Below, in pieces: positions 35,931-51,081 of a stretch of 64,000 bases of DNA; position 1 is the stretch's first letter; each line of letters starts with the position of its first letter. The position numbers were made by a program, and so were the translations under genes. The notes beneath the pieces are model-generated. The model made no database searches and was not told where the DNA came from. It was given only the letters and a program-made list of their open reading frames with translations. Location: positions 124,001 to 188,000 of the forward strand of contig NZ_JAAIKO010000003.1 of the NCBI RefSeq assembly GCF_016107395.1. The letters are read 5' to 3'. The stretch comes from Streptomyces fildesensis. Its GTDB lineage: Bacteria; Actinomycetota; Actinomycetes; Streptomycetales; Streptomycetaceae.

Positions 35931-36677
35931 TCAGTACCGGCGCCGGCCCGAGTTCTTCGCCGCCCGGCTGGCTCGCGCCGCCTTCGCCCTGCGCGTCGCC
36001 GCCCGCACGCCGCCGGGGCTCTCCCCGACCACGACCCGCACCACCGTCGACAGCGGATCCACCACGCCCTCGCCGACCTGCACCACCGAGCTCTCCACGG
36101 CACCGAGCCGGCCGAGCGCGGCCCGCGCCGCCTTCAGCTCCTCCTCGGCCGTGTCCCCCTTCAGAACGGCCATCTCGCCGTGCGGACGCAGCAGCGGAAG
36201 CCCCCAGCCGGCCAGCCGCTCCAGCGGGGCCACCGCGCGGGCCGTCACCACATCCACCGCCGGGAGCTTGCCCACCATCTCCTCGGCACGCCCCCGAACC
36301 ACGGTCACATTGGACAGCGCCAGTAGCTTGACCACCTCGTCGAGGAACGTGGTCCGCCGCAGCAGCGGCTCCAGCAGGGTGATCTGCAGATCAGGGCGGG
36401 CCAGCGCCAGCGGAATCCCGGGCAGTCCCGCCCCGGAGCCCACATCGCACACCGTCATGTCCTGCGGGATCACCTCGGAGAGCACCGCACAGTTCAGCAG
36501 ATGCCGCTCCCACAGCCGGGGCACCTCACGAGGACCGATCAGCCCCCGGCGCACCCCCGCGTCGGCCAGCAGCTCCGCATAGCGGACCGCATCGGCGAAA
36601 CGCTCGCCGAACACTGCCTGCGCCTGCTCGGGCGGTGCGGGAAGTTCCGCCGCCGCCTCCGCCGCTGCCTCCGTCAC
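35931..36677 (-). CDS. rsmG: 16S rRNA m7G527 methyltransferase RsmG
   Basis: SAM-dependent enzyme that methylates G527 of 16S rRNA; loss gives low-level streptomycin resistance and, in Streptomyces, antibiotic overproduction. SAM motif [19 protein letters not shown] and the [17 protein letters not shown] segment are intact. The last 30 residues are an Arg/Ala-rich tail. GTG 36677 is preferred because AAAGGAC lies eight bases upstream; an in-frame ATG at 36695 is an alternative. It lies between jag and parA in the leftward gene series. Confidence 0.95.
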   Translation of the reverse strand: MTEAAAEAAAELPAPPEQAQAVFGERFADAVRYAELLADAGVRRGLIGPREVPRLWERHLLNCAVLSEVIPQDMTVCDVGSGAGLPGIPLALARPDLQITLLEPLLRRTTFLDEVVKLLALSNVTVVRGRAEEMVGKLPAVDVVTARAVAPLERLAGWGLPLLRPHGEMAVLKGDTAEEELKAARAALGRLGAVESSVVQVGEGVVDPLSTVVRVVVGESPGGVRAATRRAKAARASRAAKNSGRRRY

Positions 36678-36738
36678 GAGGACTGTCCTTTCCATCGATC
36701 CCGTTGCCGCACACCGCGACTTCCAGGCTTACAAGGAT

Positions 36739-36766
36739 CGGCCCCGTCCGCGAGCAGACGGGGCCG
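36739..36766 (-). terminator. hairpin between jag and rsmG
   Basis: Ten-base stem CGGCCCCGTC / GACGGGGCCG with an eight-base loop. It could attenuate the rpmH-to-jag transcript before rsmG. Confidence 0.6.
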
Positions 36767-36797
36767 ACTGAGCCGTACCGGGCCGTGCTCGGCCCGA

Positions 36798-37316
36798 TCA
36801 GACCGGAAGCACGACCACCCGGCGCTCGGGCTCCTCGCCCTCGGACTCGCTGCGCAGCCCCGCGGCGGCGACCGCGTCATGCACGACCTTGCGCTCGAAC
36901 GGCGTCATCGGGTCCAGCTTGACCGGCTGCCCGGTGTCCTTCGCCTCGTCCGCCGCCTTGGCGCCCAGCAGCGCCAGCTCGGTCCGCTTACGGGCCCGGA
37001 AGCCACCGATGTCCAGCATCAGCCGACTGCGGTCGCCGGTCTCCCGGTGCACCGCGAGACGCGTCAGCTCCTGCAGTGCCTCAAGCACCTCGCCGTCCCG
37101 CCCGACCAGCTTGTTCAGGTCACGGCTGGAGGAGTCGCCGACGATCGAGACAGCAGCTCGCTCGCCCTCGACATCCATGTCGATGTCCCCGTCGAGGTCC
37201 GCGATGTCGAGCAGACCCTCCAGGTAGTCGGCTGCGATCTCGCCTTCCTGCTCAAGGCGGGACAGGCGATCGGCGGAGCCGCCGTCGGTCACAGTGGTGC
37301 TGTTGCCTTCCGTCAC
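36798..37316 (-). CDS. jag: Jag/KhpB RNA-binding protein (KH and R3H domains)
   Basis: 172-residue RNA-binding protein. An acidic start is followed by a KH domain (SIVGDSSSRDLNKLVGRDGEVLEALQELTRL) and a C-terminal R3H domain with DPMTPFERKVVHDAV and the basic end EEPERRVVVLP. Start GTG 37316 is chosen because GAGGAG stands upstream and it fits the homologous start TEGNS; the longer frame would run into yidC. It is the usual partner gene of yidC, and homologues affect cell division and envelope growth through RNA binding. Confidence 0.93.
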   Translation of the reverse strand: MTEGNSTTVTDGGSADRLSRLEQEGEIAADYLEGLLDIADLDGDIDMDVEGERAAVSIVGDSSSRDLNKLVGRDGEVLEALQELTRLAVHRETGDRSRLMLDIGGFRARKRTELALLGAKAADEAKDTGQPVKLDPMTPFERKVVHDAVAAAGLRSESEGEEPERRVVVLPV

Positions 37317-37342
37317 GGATGGGCTCCTCATCAGGTTCTGCA

Positions 37343-38482
37343 CTACTTCTTGGACGGGTGCTTGGGGCGCTGCTGACCCTTGCGCTGTCCGCCCTTGGAC
37401 GTTCTGGGGGAGCCGGACGCGGTGGAGCCGCCGGACGGCTTGGCGTCCTCGGGCTCCTTCTTCGTCAGGCTCGGCTTGTCACCGGTCTTGTCCGAAGCGG
37501 CCGAGGCCGACGATCCGGACGCGGAACCCTGAGCGGCGCCGGCGGCCGTCGTACGGCGCGCCTTGGTCTGCCGCTTCGGCTGCTGGCGGTTGGCGCGGGC
37601 GACCTCGACGGCCTCCTTGGCCGCGATCTCCTCGGGCGGCTCCACCAGCTTGCCCTTGGCCCGCAGCCGGTCCTGGCGCTGCTTGAAGGCCAGGCTGCCC
37701 GGCGTCGGGTTCCGGCGGATGACGAACATCTGCTGGCCCATGGTCCACAGGTTGGTGGTCAGCCAGTAGACGAGGACACCCACGGGGAAGTTGATACCCA
37801 TCACGGCGAACATGACGGGGAAGACGTACATCAGCATCTTCTGCTGCTGCATGAACGGCGTCTTGACCGTCATGTCGACGTTCTTCGTCATCAGCTGGCG
37901 CTGCGTGTAGAACTGCGACGCCGACATCATGACGATCATGATCGCGGTGACGACCCGGACGTCGGTGATGGAGGCACCCAGCGCCGCGACCTTGTCGGAA
38001 CTCTCGGTGAACTTGGCCGCCAGCGGAGCACCGAAGATGTGCGCCTTCTTGGCGCTGTCCAGCAGCGGCTGGTTGATCGCACCGATCGTGTCGCCGTTGG
38101 CGATGCTGCTCAGCACGCGGTACAGGGCGAAGAAGAACGGCGACTGGGCGATGATCGGCAGGCACGAGGAGAGCGGGTTGGTACCCGTCTCCTTGTACAG
38201 CTTCATCATCTCTTCGGACTGTCGCTGCTTGTCGCTCTTGTAGCGCTCCTGGATCGCCTTCATCTTCGGCTGGAGCGCCTGCATGTTGCGGGTCGACTTG
38301 ATCTGCTTCACGAACAGCGGGATCAGACAGATCCGGATCAGGACCACGAGCGACACGATGGACAGGCCCCAGGCCCAGCCACTGTCGGCGCCGAAGATCT
38401 TCCCGTACACCGAGTGGAACTGGACGATGATCCAGGAGACCGGCGTGGTGATAAAACTGAACAGATTCGAGATCGTGTCCAC
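37343..38482 (-). CDS. yidC: membrane protein insertase YidC
   Basis: Oxa1/YidC insertase that integrates membrane proteins alone or with SecYEG. The 379 residues have five predicted transmembrane segments, starting with [18 protein letters not shown] and the conserved [21 protein letters not shown] coiled-coil loop, then a long basic Ser/Lys/Gly-rich tail (about 270-379) that probably contacts ribosomes. GTG start. Located between yidD and jag as in most bacteria. The extended tail is typical of Streptomyces. Confidence 0.96.
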   Translation of the reverse strand: MDTISNLFSFITTPVSWIIVQFHSVYGKIFGADSGWAWGLSIVSLVVLIRICLIPLFVKQIKSTRNMQALQPKMKAIQERYKSDKQRQSEEMMKLYKETGTNPLSSCLPIIAQSPFFFALYRVLSSIANGDTIGAINQPLLDSAKKAHIFGAPLAAKFTESSDKVAALGASITDVRVVTAIMIVMMSASQFYTQRQLMTKNVDMTVKTPFMQQQKMLMYVFPVMFAVMGINFPVGVLVYWLTTNLWTMGQQMFVIRRNPTPGSLAFKQRQDRLRAKGKLVEPPEEIAAKEAVEVARANRQQPKRQTKARRTTAAGAAQGSASGSSASAASDKTGDKPSLTKKEPEDAKPSGGSTASGSPRTSKGGQRKGQQRPKHPSKK

Positions 38483-38485
38483 TAA

Positions 38486-38818
38486 TCAGGCTCCTTGAGC
38501 ATGGGGCGAGGTCTCTGCGGCCGGGCTGGTCTCAGCGACGGCGGAGGGACCGCCCTTGCTGTTGCGCAACAAGTTGCGCAGCCGATCGTGCCACGGGGGG
38601 CGTTTACGTGGCGGAACATGATCGACACCACCGGGCGACCACGGATTGCACCGCAGGATGCGCCAGGCGGTCAGTGCCGACCCCTTTACCGCTCCATGCA
38701 CGTCGATGGCCGTGTACCCGTAGTGCGAGCAGGAGGGGTAGTACCGGCAGACCGGGCCCAGCAAGGGGCTGATGGTCCACTGGTACACCTTGATCAGCGC
38801 CAGCAGTGGGTACTTCAT
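38486..38818 (-). CDS. yidD: membrane protein insertion factor YidD
   Basis: 110-residue protein of the YidD family thought to help YidC-dependent insertion. Signature [19 protein letters not shown] (about residues 24-42) and the [13 protein letters not shown] segment are conserved. Its ATG overlaps the rnpA stop by four bases, and its stop is three bases before the yidC start, so all three are coupled. The last 25 residues are a Ser/Pro/Glu-rich tail. Confidence 0.95.
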   Translation of the reverse strand: MKYPLLALIKVYQWTISPLLGPVCRYYPSCSHYGYTAIDVHGAVKGSALTAWRILRCNPWSPGGVDHVPPRKRPPWHDRLRNLLRNSKGGPSAVAETSPAAETSPHAQGA

Positions 38819-39186
38819 CGCGCAACCCCTCCCAGCAGCCGCTGCAGGGCGGCGTCCAGGTCGCGGGCCAGCTGTGCATGGTCAGCACCACCCGCTCCGG
38901 GCAGCGCTCGTACGACTACCAGGCTACCGGGGGGCAGCAGGGCCAGCCGCTCGCGTACCAGGTGCCGCAGCCGGCGCTTCACAAGGTTGCGCTGCACGGC
39001 TCCGCCGACTGCTTTGCTCACGACGAAACCCGCACGTGCCGGGGGAGTGATCCCCCCCGATACGTGCGGGTCCATGGTCTCTGCCTGCAGATGGACAACC
39101 AGAAGCGGGCGACCCGCTCGGCGTCCTCGGCGTACCGCTGCCGCGAAGTCCTGGCGCCGCCTCAGCCGATTCTCGGTGGGCAGCAC
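38815..39186 (-). CDS. rnpA: RNase P protein component
   Basis: Protein subunit that helps the RNase P RNA cleave 5' leaders of tRNA precursors. The 123-residue product has the start [20 protein letters not shown] and the RNA-binding motif [22 protein letters not shown] 39186 is chosen since it gives the conserved start; the longer frame would enter rpmH. It is 19 bases after rpmH and overlaps yidD by four bases. Confidence 0.96.
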   Translation of the reverse strand: MLPTENRLRRRQDFAAAVRRGRRAGRPLLVVHLQAETMDPHVSGGITPPARAGFVVSKAVGGAVQRNLVKRRLRHLVRERLALLPPGSLVVVRALPGAGGADHAQLARDLDAALQRLLGGVAR

Positions 39187-39205
39187 GGCATGTGACCTGT
39201 TGCGA

Positions 39206-39343
39206 TCAGGCGGACAGGCGGGCGCGGCCCTTGACGCGGCGCGTCGCCAGGATGGCGCGGCCTGCACGCGTGCGCATCCGCAGACGGAAGCCGTGGGTCT
39301 TGGCGCGGCGGCGGTTGTTCGGCTGGAAGGTGCGCTTGCTCAC
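39206..39343 (-). CDS. rpmH: 50S ribosomal protein L34
   Basis: 45-residue basic ribosomal protein bL34, recognised from [20 protein letters not shown] and the end GRARLSA. GTG start at 39343, with CTGGAGC upstream. It heads the leftward rpmH-rnpA-yidD-yidC-jag series and is divergent from dnaA, the universal arrangement next to bacterial origins. Confidence 0.97.
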   Translation of the reverse strand: MSKRTFQPNNRRRAKTHGFRLRMRTRAGRAILATRRVKGRARLSA

Positions 39344-39739
39344 TCGGGGGCTCCAGGGAAAATCGGATGAGGCGGGACGTCGCCTGGCTGTCACCGTGCG
39401 CCCACGAAAAACTCGCGGACCATTTAGGTGCACCGCTTGACGATCTTCCAGGGGGTCCCGGTAGATCCTCGCCCATCGGTAGGCAGGCGGCAGCAGCCAT
39501 CGACAACTCGACCTCGATACGGTACGTGCGGTTGACCCATCCGGTCAAACCGGGGTCACCTGGGGCTCCGTTTGTGCACAGCCTGTGGACAACGACTTGA
39601 ACCACTGGGCCTGCGCTGACTACCGTGGCCGAACTCGGGCATCTACCGCACACCCGACCCGACATCCTTCCCGTCCGTCCCAAGAACCACACCTTCGTGG
39701 GATTCCTCGGCACCACCAGCGACTGAGAGAGCGTGCACT
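39344..39739. promoter_or_regulatory. rpmH/dnaA divergent promoter region
   Basis: Gene-free 396-base gap. Two facing DnaA boxes stand at 39572-39580 (TTGTGCACA, one mismatch) and 39584-39592 (TGTGGACAA, exact). They abut a candidate dnaA promoter, TTGAAC at 39597 and TACCGT at 39621 with an 18-base spacer. This layout fits autorepression of dnaA by DnaA, known in Streptomyces. The rpmH promoter must lie in the left half. Confidence 0.7.
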
Positions 39740-41512
39740 GTGGCTGACGTATCTGCCGATCTAGCCGCAGTGTGGCCCCGCGTACTCCAGAAGATCCTGG
39801 TGGAGAGCGAGGACCTCAAGCCGAAGGACGCGGAGTGGCTCAAGCGCACCCAGCCGCTCGCCCTCGTCGCGGGCACCGCGGTGCTGTCCGCCCCGAACGA
39901 GTTCGCCAAGAGCGTCCTCGAAGGGCGCCTGCTGCCACTGATCACCGAAGTCCTCAGCCGTGAGTTCGGACACCCGGTCGGCATCGCCATCGCCGTCGCG
40001 TCCGGCGGCGACCAGGACGGTCCGGCGCCGGCCCCGCAGGAGCCGGTCCAGGAGCCCGCTCCGTACGGCCAGCACCGGCGGGAGTACGACGAGTCCTACG
40101 ACCGGCCGCAGTCCGACCGCCCGTCCCACGACGACGGCCCCCGGATGCGCCGGGCCTACCCCGACCACCCGCCAGGACGCCCGGGCACCGACGAGTGGCC
40201 GCCCCGGCCCGCCGCCGACGACCCCTGGCAGCAGCCGCGGCTCGGCGGCTTCCAGGAGCGCGACAGCTACCAGAGCGACCGGGACCGCTACCCGGCGGAC
40301 CGCGACCGTGAGTCCTATCCGCCGGCGCCGCAGTCCGGCTACCGGTCGCAGCCGCCGGAGCGCGACCGGCACGACTCGGGGCGCCACGACTCCGGACCCC
40401 GGGACGGACACCGCGACCAGCAGGGCCGCCACGACCAGGCGCCCCCCGGCCGCAGCAGCCAGGGCAGTGCCCCGAACGAGCCGACCGCCCGGCTGAACCC
40501 GAAGTACCTCTTCGACACCTTCGTCATCGGCTCGTCGAACCGGTTCGCGCACGCGGCGGCCGTGGCGGTCGCCGAGGCGCCGGCCAAGGCCTACAACCCG
40601 CTCTTCATCTACGGGGAGTCCGGGCTCGGCAAGACCCACCTGCTGCACGCCATCGGGCACTACGCGCGGAGCCTCTACCCCGGCACCCGGGTGCGGTACG
40701 TGAGCTCGGAGGAGTTCACCAACGAGTTCATCAACTCCATCCGCGACGGGAAGGGCGACACCTTCCGCAAGCGGTACCGGGAGATGGACATCCTGCTGGT
40801 CGACGACATCCAGTTCCTCGCGAGCAAGGAGTCGACGCAGGAGGAGTTCTTCCACACCTTCAACACCCTGCACAACGCGAACAAGCAGATCGTGCTCTCC
40901 TCCGACCGGCCGCCCAAGCAGCTGGTCACCCTCGAGGACCGGCTGCGCAACCGCTTCGAGTGGGGCCTGATCACGGACGTCCAGCCGCCCGAGCTGGAGA
41001 CCCGGATCGCGATCCTGCGCAAGAAAGCGGTGCAGGAGCAGCTCAACGCCCCGCCCGAGGTGCTGGAGTTCATCGCCTCGCGTATCTCGCGGAACATCCG
41101 CGAGCTGGAGGGCGCGCTGATCCGCGTCACCGCGTTCGCGAGCCTGAACCGGCAGCCGGTGGACCTGCAGCTCACCGAGATCGTCCTCAAGGACCTGATC
41201 CCGGGCGGCGAGGACTCGGTGCCGGACATCACCGGGCCCGCGATCATGGCGGAGACCGCGGCGTACTTCGGTCTGGCCGTGGACGACCTGTGCGGATCCT
41301 CGCGCAGCCGGGTGCTGGTCACCGCCCGTCAGATCGCGATGTACCTGTGCCGTGAGCTGACGGACCTGTCGCTGCCGAAGATCGGCGCGCTGTTCGGCGG
41401 CCGCGACCACACGACGGTGATGCACGCGGACCGCAAGATCCGGGCGCTGATGGCCGAACGGCGGTCCATCTACAACCAGGTGACCGAGCTGACGAACCGC
41501 ATCAAGAGCTGA
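39740..41512 (+). CDS. dnaA: chromosomal replication initiator DnaA
   Basis: Initiator that binds DnaA boxes and opens oriC. The 590-residue length with a very long domain II is typical of Streptomyces. Domain I is residues 1-90; domain II (about 90-245) is rich in Asp/Arg/Pro/Gln; domain III is the AAA+ motor with [18 protein letters not shown] near 292 and [10 protein letters not shown]; domain IV carries the DNA-binding signature [14 protein letters not shown] near 553. GTG start after GAGAGCG. It is followed by a true Rho-independent terminator and oriC. Confidence 0.98.
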   Translation: MADVSADLAAVWPRVLQKILVESEDLKPKDAEWLKRTQPLALVAGTAVLSAPNEFAKSVLEGRLLPLITEVLSREFGHPVGIAIAVASGGDQDGPAPAPQEPVQEPAPYGQHRREYDESYDRPQSDRPSHDDGPRMRRAYPDHPPGRPGTDEWPPRPAADDPWQQPRLGGFQERDSYQSDRDRYPADRDRESYPPAPQSGYRSQPPERDRHDSGRHDSGPRDGHRDQQGRHDQAPPGRSSQGSAPNEPTARLNPKYLFDTFVIGSSNRFAHAAAVAVAEAPAKAYNPLFIYGESGLGKTHLLHAIGHYARSLYPGTRVRYVSSEEFTNEFINSIRDGKGDTFRKRYREMDILLVDDIQFLASKESTQEEFFHTFNTLHNANKQIVLSSDRPPKQLVTLEDRLRNRFEWGLITDVQPPELETRIAILRKKAVQEQLNAPPEVLEFIASRISRNIRELEGALIRVTAFASLNRQPVDLQLTEIVLKDLIPGGEDSVPDITGPAIMAETAAYFGLAVDDLCGSSRSRVLVTARQIAMYLCRELTDLSLPKIGALFGGRDHTTVMHADRKIRALMAERRSIYNQVTELTNRIKS

Positions 41513-41599
41513 TCCTGAGCGCGTCCAGGGCCCGTCCAGGGCTCGGACAACGGCCTCAATCACGGCCTCAATGACAGCTGAAGCACGGTGGAAACGTTC

Positions 41600-41638
41600 A
41601 GCGCCCCGGGAGTCGAACTCCCGGGGCGCTTCTTTTTG
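41600..41638 (+). terminator. dnaA Rho-independent terminator
   Basis: Perfect 14-base stem AGCGCCCCGGGAGT with a CGA loop, followed by a T-rich run TCTTTTTG, which is unusual in this genome and would insulate oriC from dnaA transcription. Confidence 0.9.
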
Positions 41639-41639
41639 T

Positions 41640-42345
41640 TCGAATCCCGGGTCCTGACCGGGGCTTCTCCACAGGTTGGGCCGGAAACGGCCGTCCACAC
41701 CCTGGGGACTGGGAAGTTGTCCCAACTGCCTCCACAGGCAGGCCCGCTGCATACTCATCAGGCGAGGTCAGTGGGTTGTGGATTTGTGGGAAACCTTCGT
41801 CCACAGCCTGTGGACAGAGATTGTGGTTACCGGTCGGTCCGGAGGTTGTCCACCGGCCGCCCACAGCCTGAAGGGGGTTGTACACAGCTTCTCCACACGT
41901 TTGTCCACTGTTCGGCAACAAAACGGCGTCTGTCCCCGGGGAGAGTGAACCGCGTCACACCAAGGGGGTGGATTGGGCTGGGGAGAACCCGGGTATTTCT
42001 GGGGACAGTGCTGGGGAGAAGTGGGGGTCCCCTGTGTATGCGGTGTGCACAACTTCTGGCTGTCCACAGAAGCGGGTGGTTATGCACCGCCTCCGCCCAC
42101 AGGCGCGGTGGATAAAAAACGTGCTCTGACCTGCGCAGGAACCACTTATCCACGGTATCCACAACACCTATTACTACGACTACGTATAGATAACTGGGAA
42201 CCTGCTTGGAAGCATGGGCTGTGAACAACTCGGGCCGGAGCCGCCCGACACCGCCCTGCCCGGCTTGACCTCAACCCGCACCGACTGTCGGCGGCGGCTG
42301 TCAGACTGTTCACCGACAGCCAGCAACAAGCAGGAGGCGGTTCCG
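41640..42345. other. chromosomal replication origin oriC
   Basis: Non-coding region between dnaA and dnaN with about nineteen DnaA-box-like 9-mers in both orientations. Clear ones: TTCTCCACA 41665 and 41889, TGTGGACAG 41809, TTGTCCACC 41846, TTGTCCACT 41901, TGTGCACAA 42044, CTGTCCACA 42060, GGTGGATAA 42107, TTATCCACG 42146, GTATCCACA 42155, TGTGAACAA 42220. Most deviate by one base from TTGTCCACA, as reported for Streptomyces origins. They form two clusters, about 41665-41910 and 42044-42228, separated by a GC-rich stretch. The only notably AT-rich piece is around 42110-42195. Confidence 0.95.
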
Positions 42346-43476
42346 GTGAAGATCCGGGTGGAGCGCGACGTACTCGCCGAGGCAGTGGCTTGGGCAGCCC
42401 GCAGCCTTCCGGCCCGTCCCCCGGTACCGGTCCTCGCCGGACTGCTGCTGAAGGCGGAGGAGGGCAGGCTCAGCCTCTCCGGCTTCGACTACGAGGTCTC
42501 GGCCCGGGTCGCGGTCGACGCGGAGGTCGAGGAGGACGGCACGGTCCTCGTTTCCGGCCGCCTGCTCGCCGACATCACGCGGGCACTTCCCAACAGGCCT
42601 GTGGAGATCTCCACCGAGGGCTCCCGGGTCACCGTGGTCTGCGGCAGCTCGCGATTCACACTCCACACCCTGCCTGTGGAGGAGTACCCGGCACTGCCCG
42701 CGATGCCGGTCGCCTCCGGCACGGTGCCCGGTGAGGTCTTCGCCGCCGCGGCCGCCCAGGTGGCCATCGCCGCCGGCCGTGACGACACCCTCCCGGTGCT
42801 GACCGGTGTGCGGATCGAGATCGAGGGCGACACGGTCACCCTCGCCGCCACCGACCGCTACCGCTTCGCGGTCCGCGAGTTCATGTGGAAGCCCGAGCAG
42901 GCGGACATCTCCGCGGTCGCCCTGGTGCCCGCCAAGACCCTGCTGGACACCGCCAAGTCCCTGACCAGCGGAGACACCGTCTCCATCGCGCTGGCGGGCT
43001 CCGGCGCCGGTGAGGGCCTGATCGGCTTCGAGGGCGCCGGGCGCCGCACCACCACCCGGTTGCTCGAAGGCGACCTGCCCAAATACCGCACGCTCTTCCC
43101 GACCGAGTTCGCCTCGGTCGCCGTCATCGAGACCGCGCCCTTCGTCGAGGCCGTCAAGCGCGTCGCGCTGGTCGCCGAGCGGAACACCCCGGTGCGGCTG
43201 AGCTTCGAGCAGGGCGTCCTCACCCTGGAAGCCGGCTCCAGCGACGATGCACAGGCTGTGGAGCGGGTCGACTCCAAGCTCGACGGCGACGACATCTCGA
43301 TCGCCTTCAACCCGACGTTCCTGCTGGACGGGCTCAGCGCGATCGACTCGCCGGTCGCCCAGCTCTCCTTCACCACCTCCACCAAGCCCGCGCTGCTCAG
43401 CGGCCGCCCGGCGGTGGACGCGGAGGCGGACGACGCGTACAAGTACCTGATCATGCCGGTGCGCCTCTCCGGCTGA
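42346..43476 (+). CDS. dnaN: DNA polymerase III beta sliding clamp
   Basis: Ring clamp giving processivity to DNA polymerase III. The 376-residue length equals other Streptomyces clamps. The start KIRVERDVLAEAVAWAARSLP, the middle LTGVRIEIEGDTVTLAATDRYR and the end YLIMPVRLSG are conserved. GTG 42346 is fixed by AGGAGGCGG upstream; the frame is open into oriC. It is 65 bases before gnd. Confidence 0.98.
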   Translation: MKIRVERDVLAEAVAWAARSLPARPPVPVLAGLLLKAEEGRLSLSGFDYEVSARVAVDAEVEEDGTVLVSGRLLADITRALPNRPVEISTEGSRVTVVCGSSRFTLHTLPVEEYPALPAMPVASGTVPGEVFAAAAAQVAIAAGRDDTLPVLTGVRIEIEGDTVTLAATDRYRFAVREFMWKPEQADISAVALVPAKTLLDTAKSLTSGDTVSIALAGSGAGEGLIGFEGAGRRTTTRLLEGDLPKYRTLFPTEFASVAVIETAPFVEAVKRVALVAERNTPVRLSFEQGVLTLEAGSSDDAQAVERVDSKLDGDDISIAFNPTFLLDGLSAIDSPVAQLSFTTSTKPALLSGRPAVDAEADDAYKYLIMPVRLSG

Positions 43477-43541
43477 GCCGGTCGCGCGGGGCCGTCGTAG
43501 GCTCGGTCTAGGTCAGGCACGCTTCGAACGAAGGATCTGTG

Positions 43542-44417
43542 ATGGAGCTCGGTCTCATCGGTCTCGGCAAGATGGGCGGCAACATGCGCGAGCGCATCCG
43601 CCGCGCGGGCCACACCGTCATCGGCTACGACCGGAACCCGGACGTCGCCGATGTCCACAGCCTCAAGGAGCTTGTGGACACCCTCAAGGGTCCGCGGGTC
43701 GTGTGGGTGATGGTCCCGTCCGGTGCGGCCACCCAGTCGACCATCGACGAGCTGGCCGGCCTGCTCTCCCCCGGCGACATCGTCGTCGACGGCGGGAACT
43801 CCCGCTGGACCGACGACGAGAAGCACGGCGAGGAGCTGAAGGCCAAGGGCGTCGGCTTCGTCGACTGCGGCGTCTCCGGCGGTGTCTGGGGCCTGGAGAA
43901 CGGCTACGCGCTGATGTACGGCGGCTCCGCCGAGGACGTCGCCAAGGTGCAGCCGATCTTCGACGCGCTCAAGCCCGAGGGTGAGTTCGGCTCGGTCCAC
44001 GCGGGCAAGATCGGCGCCGGCCACTTCGCGAAGATGGTTCACAACGGCATCGAGTACGCGATGATGCAGGCCTACGCCGAGGGCTGGGAGCTGCTGGAGG
44101 CCGTGGACTCCGTCACCGACGTCCGCGAGGTCTTCCGCTCCTGGCAGGAGGGCACCGTCATCCGCTCCTGGCTGCTCGATCTGGCGGTCAACGCGCTGGA
44201 CGACGACGAGCACCTGGAGAAACTGCGCGGCTTCGCGCAGGACTCGGGCGAGGGCCGCTGGACGGTGGAGGCCGCGATCGACAACGCGGTGCCGCTGCCG
44301 GCGATCACCGCATCGCTGTTCGCCCGTTTCGCGTCCCGCCAGGACGACTCCCCGCAGATGAAGATGATCGCGGCGCTGCGTAACCAGTTCGGCGGCCACG
44401 CGGTCGAGAACAAGTAG
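43542..44417 (+). CDS. gnd: 6-phosphogluconate dehydrogenase (short, decarboxylating)
   Basis: Oxidises 6-phosphogluconate to ribulose-5-phosphate. The 291-residue protein is the short GndA/YqeC-like form rather than the 470-residue type. NAD(P) motif [21 protein letters not shown], the substrate segment [21 protein letters not shown] and [18 protein letters not shown] are intact. The ATG 43542 has AAGGA six bases upstream; GTG 43539 just before is the alternative. Its place between dnaN and recF is characteristic of actinobacteria. Confidence 0.94.
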   Translation: MELGLIGLGKMGGNMRERIRRAGHTVIGYDRNPDVADVHSLKELVDTLKGPRVVWVMVPSGAATQSTIDELAGLLSPGDIVVDGGNSRWTDDEKHGEELKAKGVGFVDCGVSGGVWGLENGYALMYGGSAEDVAKVQPIFDALKPEGEFGSVHAGKIGAGHFAKMVHNGIEYAMMQAYAEGWELLEAVDSVTDVREVFRSWQEGTVIRSWLLDLAVNALDDDEHLEKLRGFAQDSGEGRWTVEAAIDNAVPLPAITASLFARFASRQDDSPQMKMIAALRNQFGGHAVENK

Positions 44418-44448
44418 TAGTCATTACCGGGGAGGCCGGCGCACAGCC

Positions 44449-45582
44449 ATGCACGTAGCGCACCTGTCGCTAGCCGACTTCCGTTCTTACGCCCGGGTCG
44501 AGGTACCGCTCGACCCGGGCGTCACCGCTTTCGTGGGCCCCAACGGGCAGGGCAAGACGAACCTCGTCGAGGCGGTCGGGTACCTGGCCACGCTGGGCAG
44601 CCACCGGGTGGCCTCCGACGCGCCGCTGGTGCGGTCGGGGGCGGAGCGCGCGGTGGTCAGGGCCCAGGTGGTGCAGGGCGACCGCCAGCAGCTCATCGAG
44701 CTGGAGATCAATCCGGGCCGGGCGAACCGGGCCCGGATCAACCGTTCGAACCAGGTCCGGCCGCGCGATGTGCTGGGCATTCTGCGGTCCGTGCTGTTCG
44801 CGCCCGAGGACCTCGCCCTGGTGAAGGGCGACCCCGGAGAGCGCCGCCGGTTCCTCGACGAACTGCTCACGACCCGCACCCCGCGGCTGGCGGGTACCCG
44901 TTCGGACTACGAGCGGGTGCTGAAACAGCGCAACACGCTGCTGAAGAGCGCGGCGATGGCCCGCAGGCACGGCGGCAAGGGCGGGGACCTGTCGACGCTG
45001 GACGTCTGGGACCAGCATCTGGCGGGCGTCGGCGCGGAGCTGCTCGCGCAGCGCCTGGACCTGACGGCCGCGCTGCAGCCGCTGGCCGACAAGGCGTACG
45101 AGCAGCTGGCTCCCGGGGGCGGTCCTGTCGCGTTGGAGTACCGCAGTTCGATCGGCGAACGACTCGCCGGAGCGAGCGGCCGGGAGGAGTTGTCCGGGCT
45201 GCTGCTGGAGGCACTGGGCGAGTCCCGCAAGCAGGAGATCGAGCGGGGGGTGACGCTCGTCGGCCCGCACCGTGACGATCTGCTGCTGAACCTTGGCCGG
45301 CTGCCGGCGAAGGGCTACGCGAGCCACGGCGAGTCCTGGTCGTACGCGCTGGCGCTGCGGCTGGCGTCGTACGAGCTGCTGAGCGCGGACGGCAGGGAGC
45401 CGGTGCTGATCCTGGACGACGTCTTCGCCGAGCTCGACGCCAAGCGCCGCCGGCGGCTGGCCGAGCTGGTGGCGCCGGGCGAACAGGTACTGGTCACCGC
45501 GGCTGTGGAGGACGATGTGCCGGATCTGCTGGCAGGGGCGCGATTCGCCGTCGAGCAGGGCGCAGCGGAGCGTGTGTCATGA
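44449..45582 (+). CDS. recF: recombination/replication repair protein RecF
   Basis: SMC-like ATPase that acts with RecO and RecR to load RecA at gaps. Walker [20 protein letters not shown] is near residue 30, and the Walker B/D-loop [19 protein letters not shown] is near residue 325; 377 residues is the usual size. The ATG has GGGGAGG upstream. Its stop overlaps the dciA start by four bases (ATGA). Confidence 0.97.
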   Translation: MHVAHLSLADFRSYARVEVPLDPGVTAFVGPNGQGKTNLVEAVGYLATLGSHRVASDAPLVRSGAERAVVRAQVVQGDRQQLIELEINPGRANRARINRSNQVRPRDVLGILRSVLFAPEDLALVKGDPGERRRFLDELLTTRTPRLAGTRSDYERVLKQRNTLLKSAAMARRHGGKGGDLSTLDVWDQHLAGVGAELLAQRLDLTAALQPLADKAYEQLAPGGGPVALEYRSSIGERLAGASGREELSGLLLEALGESRKQEIERGVTLVGPHRDDLLLNLGRLPAKGYASHGESWSYALALRLASYELLSADGREPVLILDDVFAELDAKRRRRLAELVAPGEQVLVTAAVEDDVPDLLAGARFAVEQGAAERVS

Positions 45583-46160
45583 GCGGGCAGCTGCCGGCGG
45601 ACGGCCGGGACGCGGGAAAACCGGCCGCACCAGGAGCACCGGACGCGGACACCCCGGGCGACGGGCTGTCCGGCGTCGACCTGGCGCGGGTCGCGCTGCG
45701 CGCCGCCAAGGAGCAGGCGCGGGCGCGGGGCGCGGCGACGCAGCAGAAGAAGCAGGCGCGCCGCGGGGGCCTGCGCAGCGGTGCGCGCGCCGACGGCCGG
45801 GATCCGCTGCCGCTGGGTGCCGCGATCAGCCGGTTGATCACCGAGCGCGGCTGGGAGGCGCCGGCCGCGGTGGGCGGGGTGATGGGCCGCTGGCCGCAGA
45901 TCGTCGGTGAGGACATCGCGCAGCACTGCGAGCCGGCGAAGTACGACGAGGAGGAGTGCGTCCTGACGGTGCAGTGCGACTCGACGGCGTGGGCGACGCA
46001 GCTGCGGCTGCTGGCTCCGACGCTGGTGGCGCGGCTGAACAGCGATCTGGGCCATGGCACGGTGAAGTTGATCAAGGTGCTGGGCCCGATGGGGCCGCCG
46101 CGTACCTACGGCCGGCTGCGCGCGCCGGGCAGCAAGGGCCCGGGCGACACATACGGGTGA
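45579..46160 (+). CDS. dciA: helicase loader DciA (DUF721)
   Basis: 193-residue member of the DUF721/DciA family, which loads or activates DnaB in bacteria lacking DnaC/DnaI. The N-terminal 80 residues are basic and low-complexity; the KH-like DUF721 core spans about 85-175, with [20 protein letters not shown] and [19 protein letters not shown] as family signatures. It is translationally coupled to recF. The window contains both DciA and DnaB but no other loader, which supports the role. The low-complexity start is normal in actinobacteria. Confidence 0.9.
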   Translation: MSGQLPADGRDAGKPAAPGAPDADTPGDGLSGVDLARVALRAAKEQARARGAATQQKKQARRGGLRSGARADGRDPLPLGAAISRLITERGWEAPAAVGGVMGRWPQIVGEDIAQHCEPAKYDEEECVLTVQCDSTAWATQLRLLAPTLVARLNSDLGHGTVKLIKVLGPMGPPRTYGRLRAPGSKGPGDTYG

Positions 46161-46234
46161 GAGCCGTGGGTCCGCTGAGACCCTGCTCACCGTAGTCGAG
46201 GGTTGACAGCCGGAAGCCCTGGACGCCTGCGTGA

Positions 46235-48451
<2,217 letters not shown>

Positions 48452-48492
48452 GTCGGCCCCACCGCCGCCGCCCGAAAGGACTTTGACCAGCA

Positions 48493-51078
<2,586 letters not shown>

Positions 51079-51081
51079 GCC

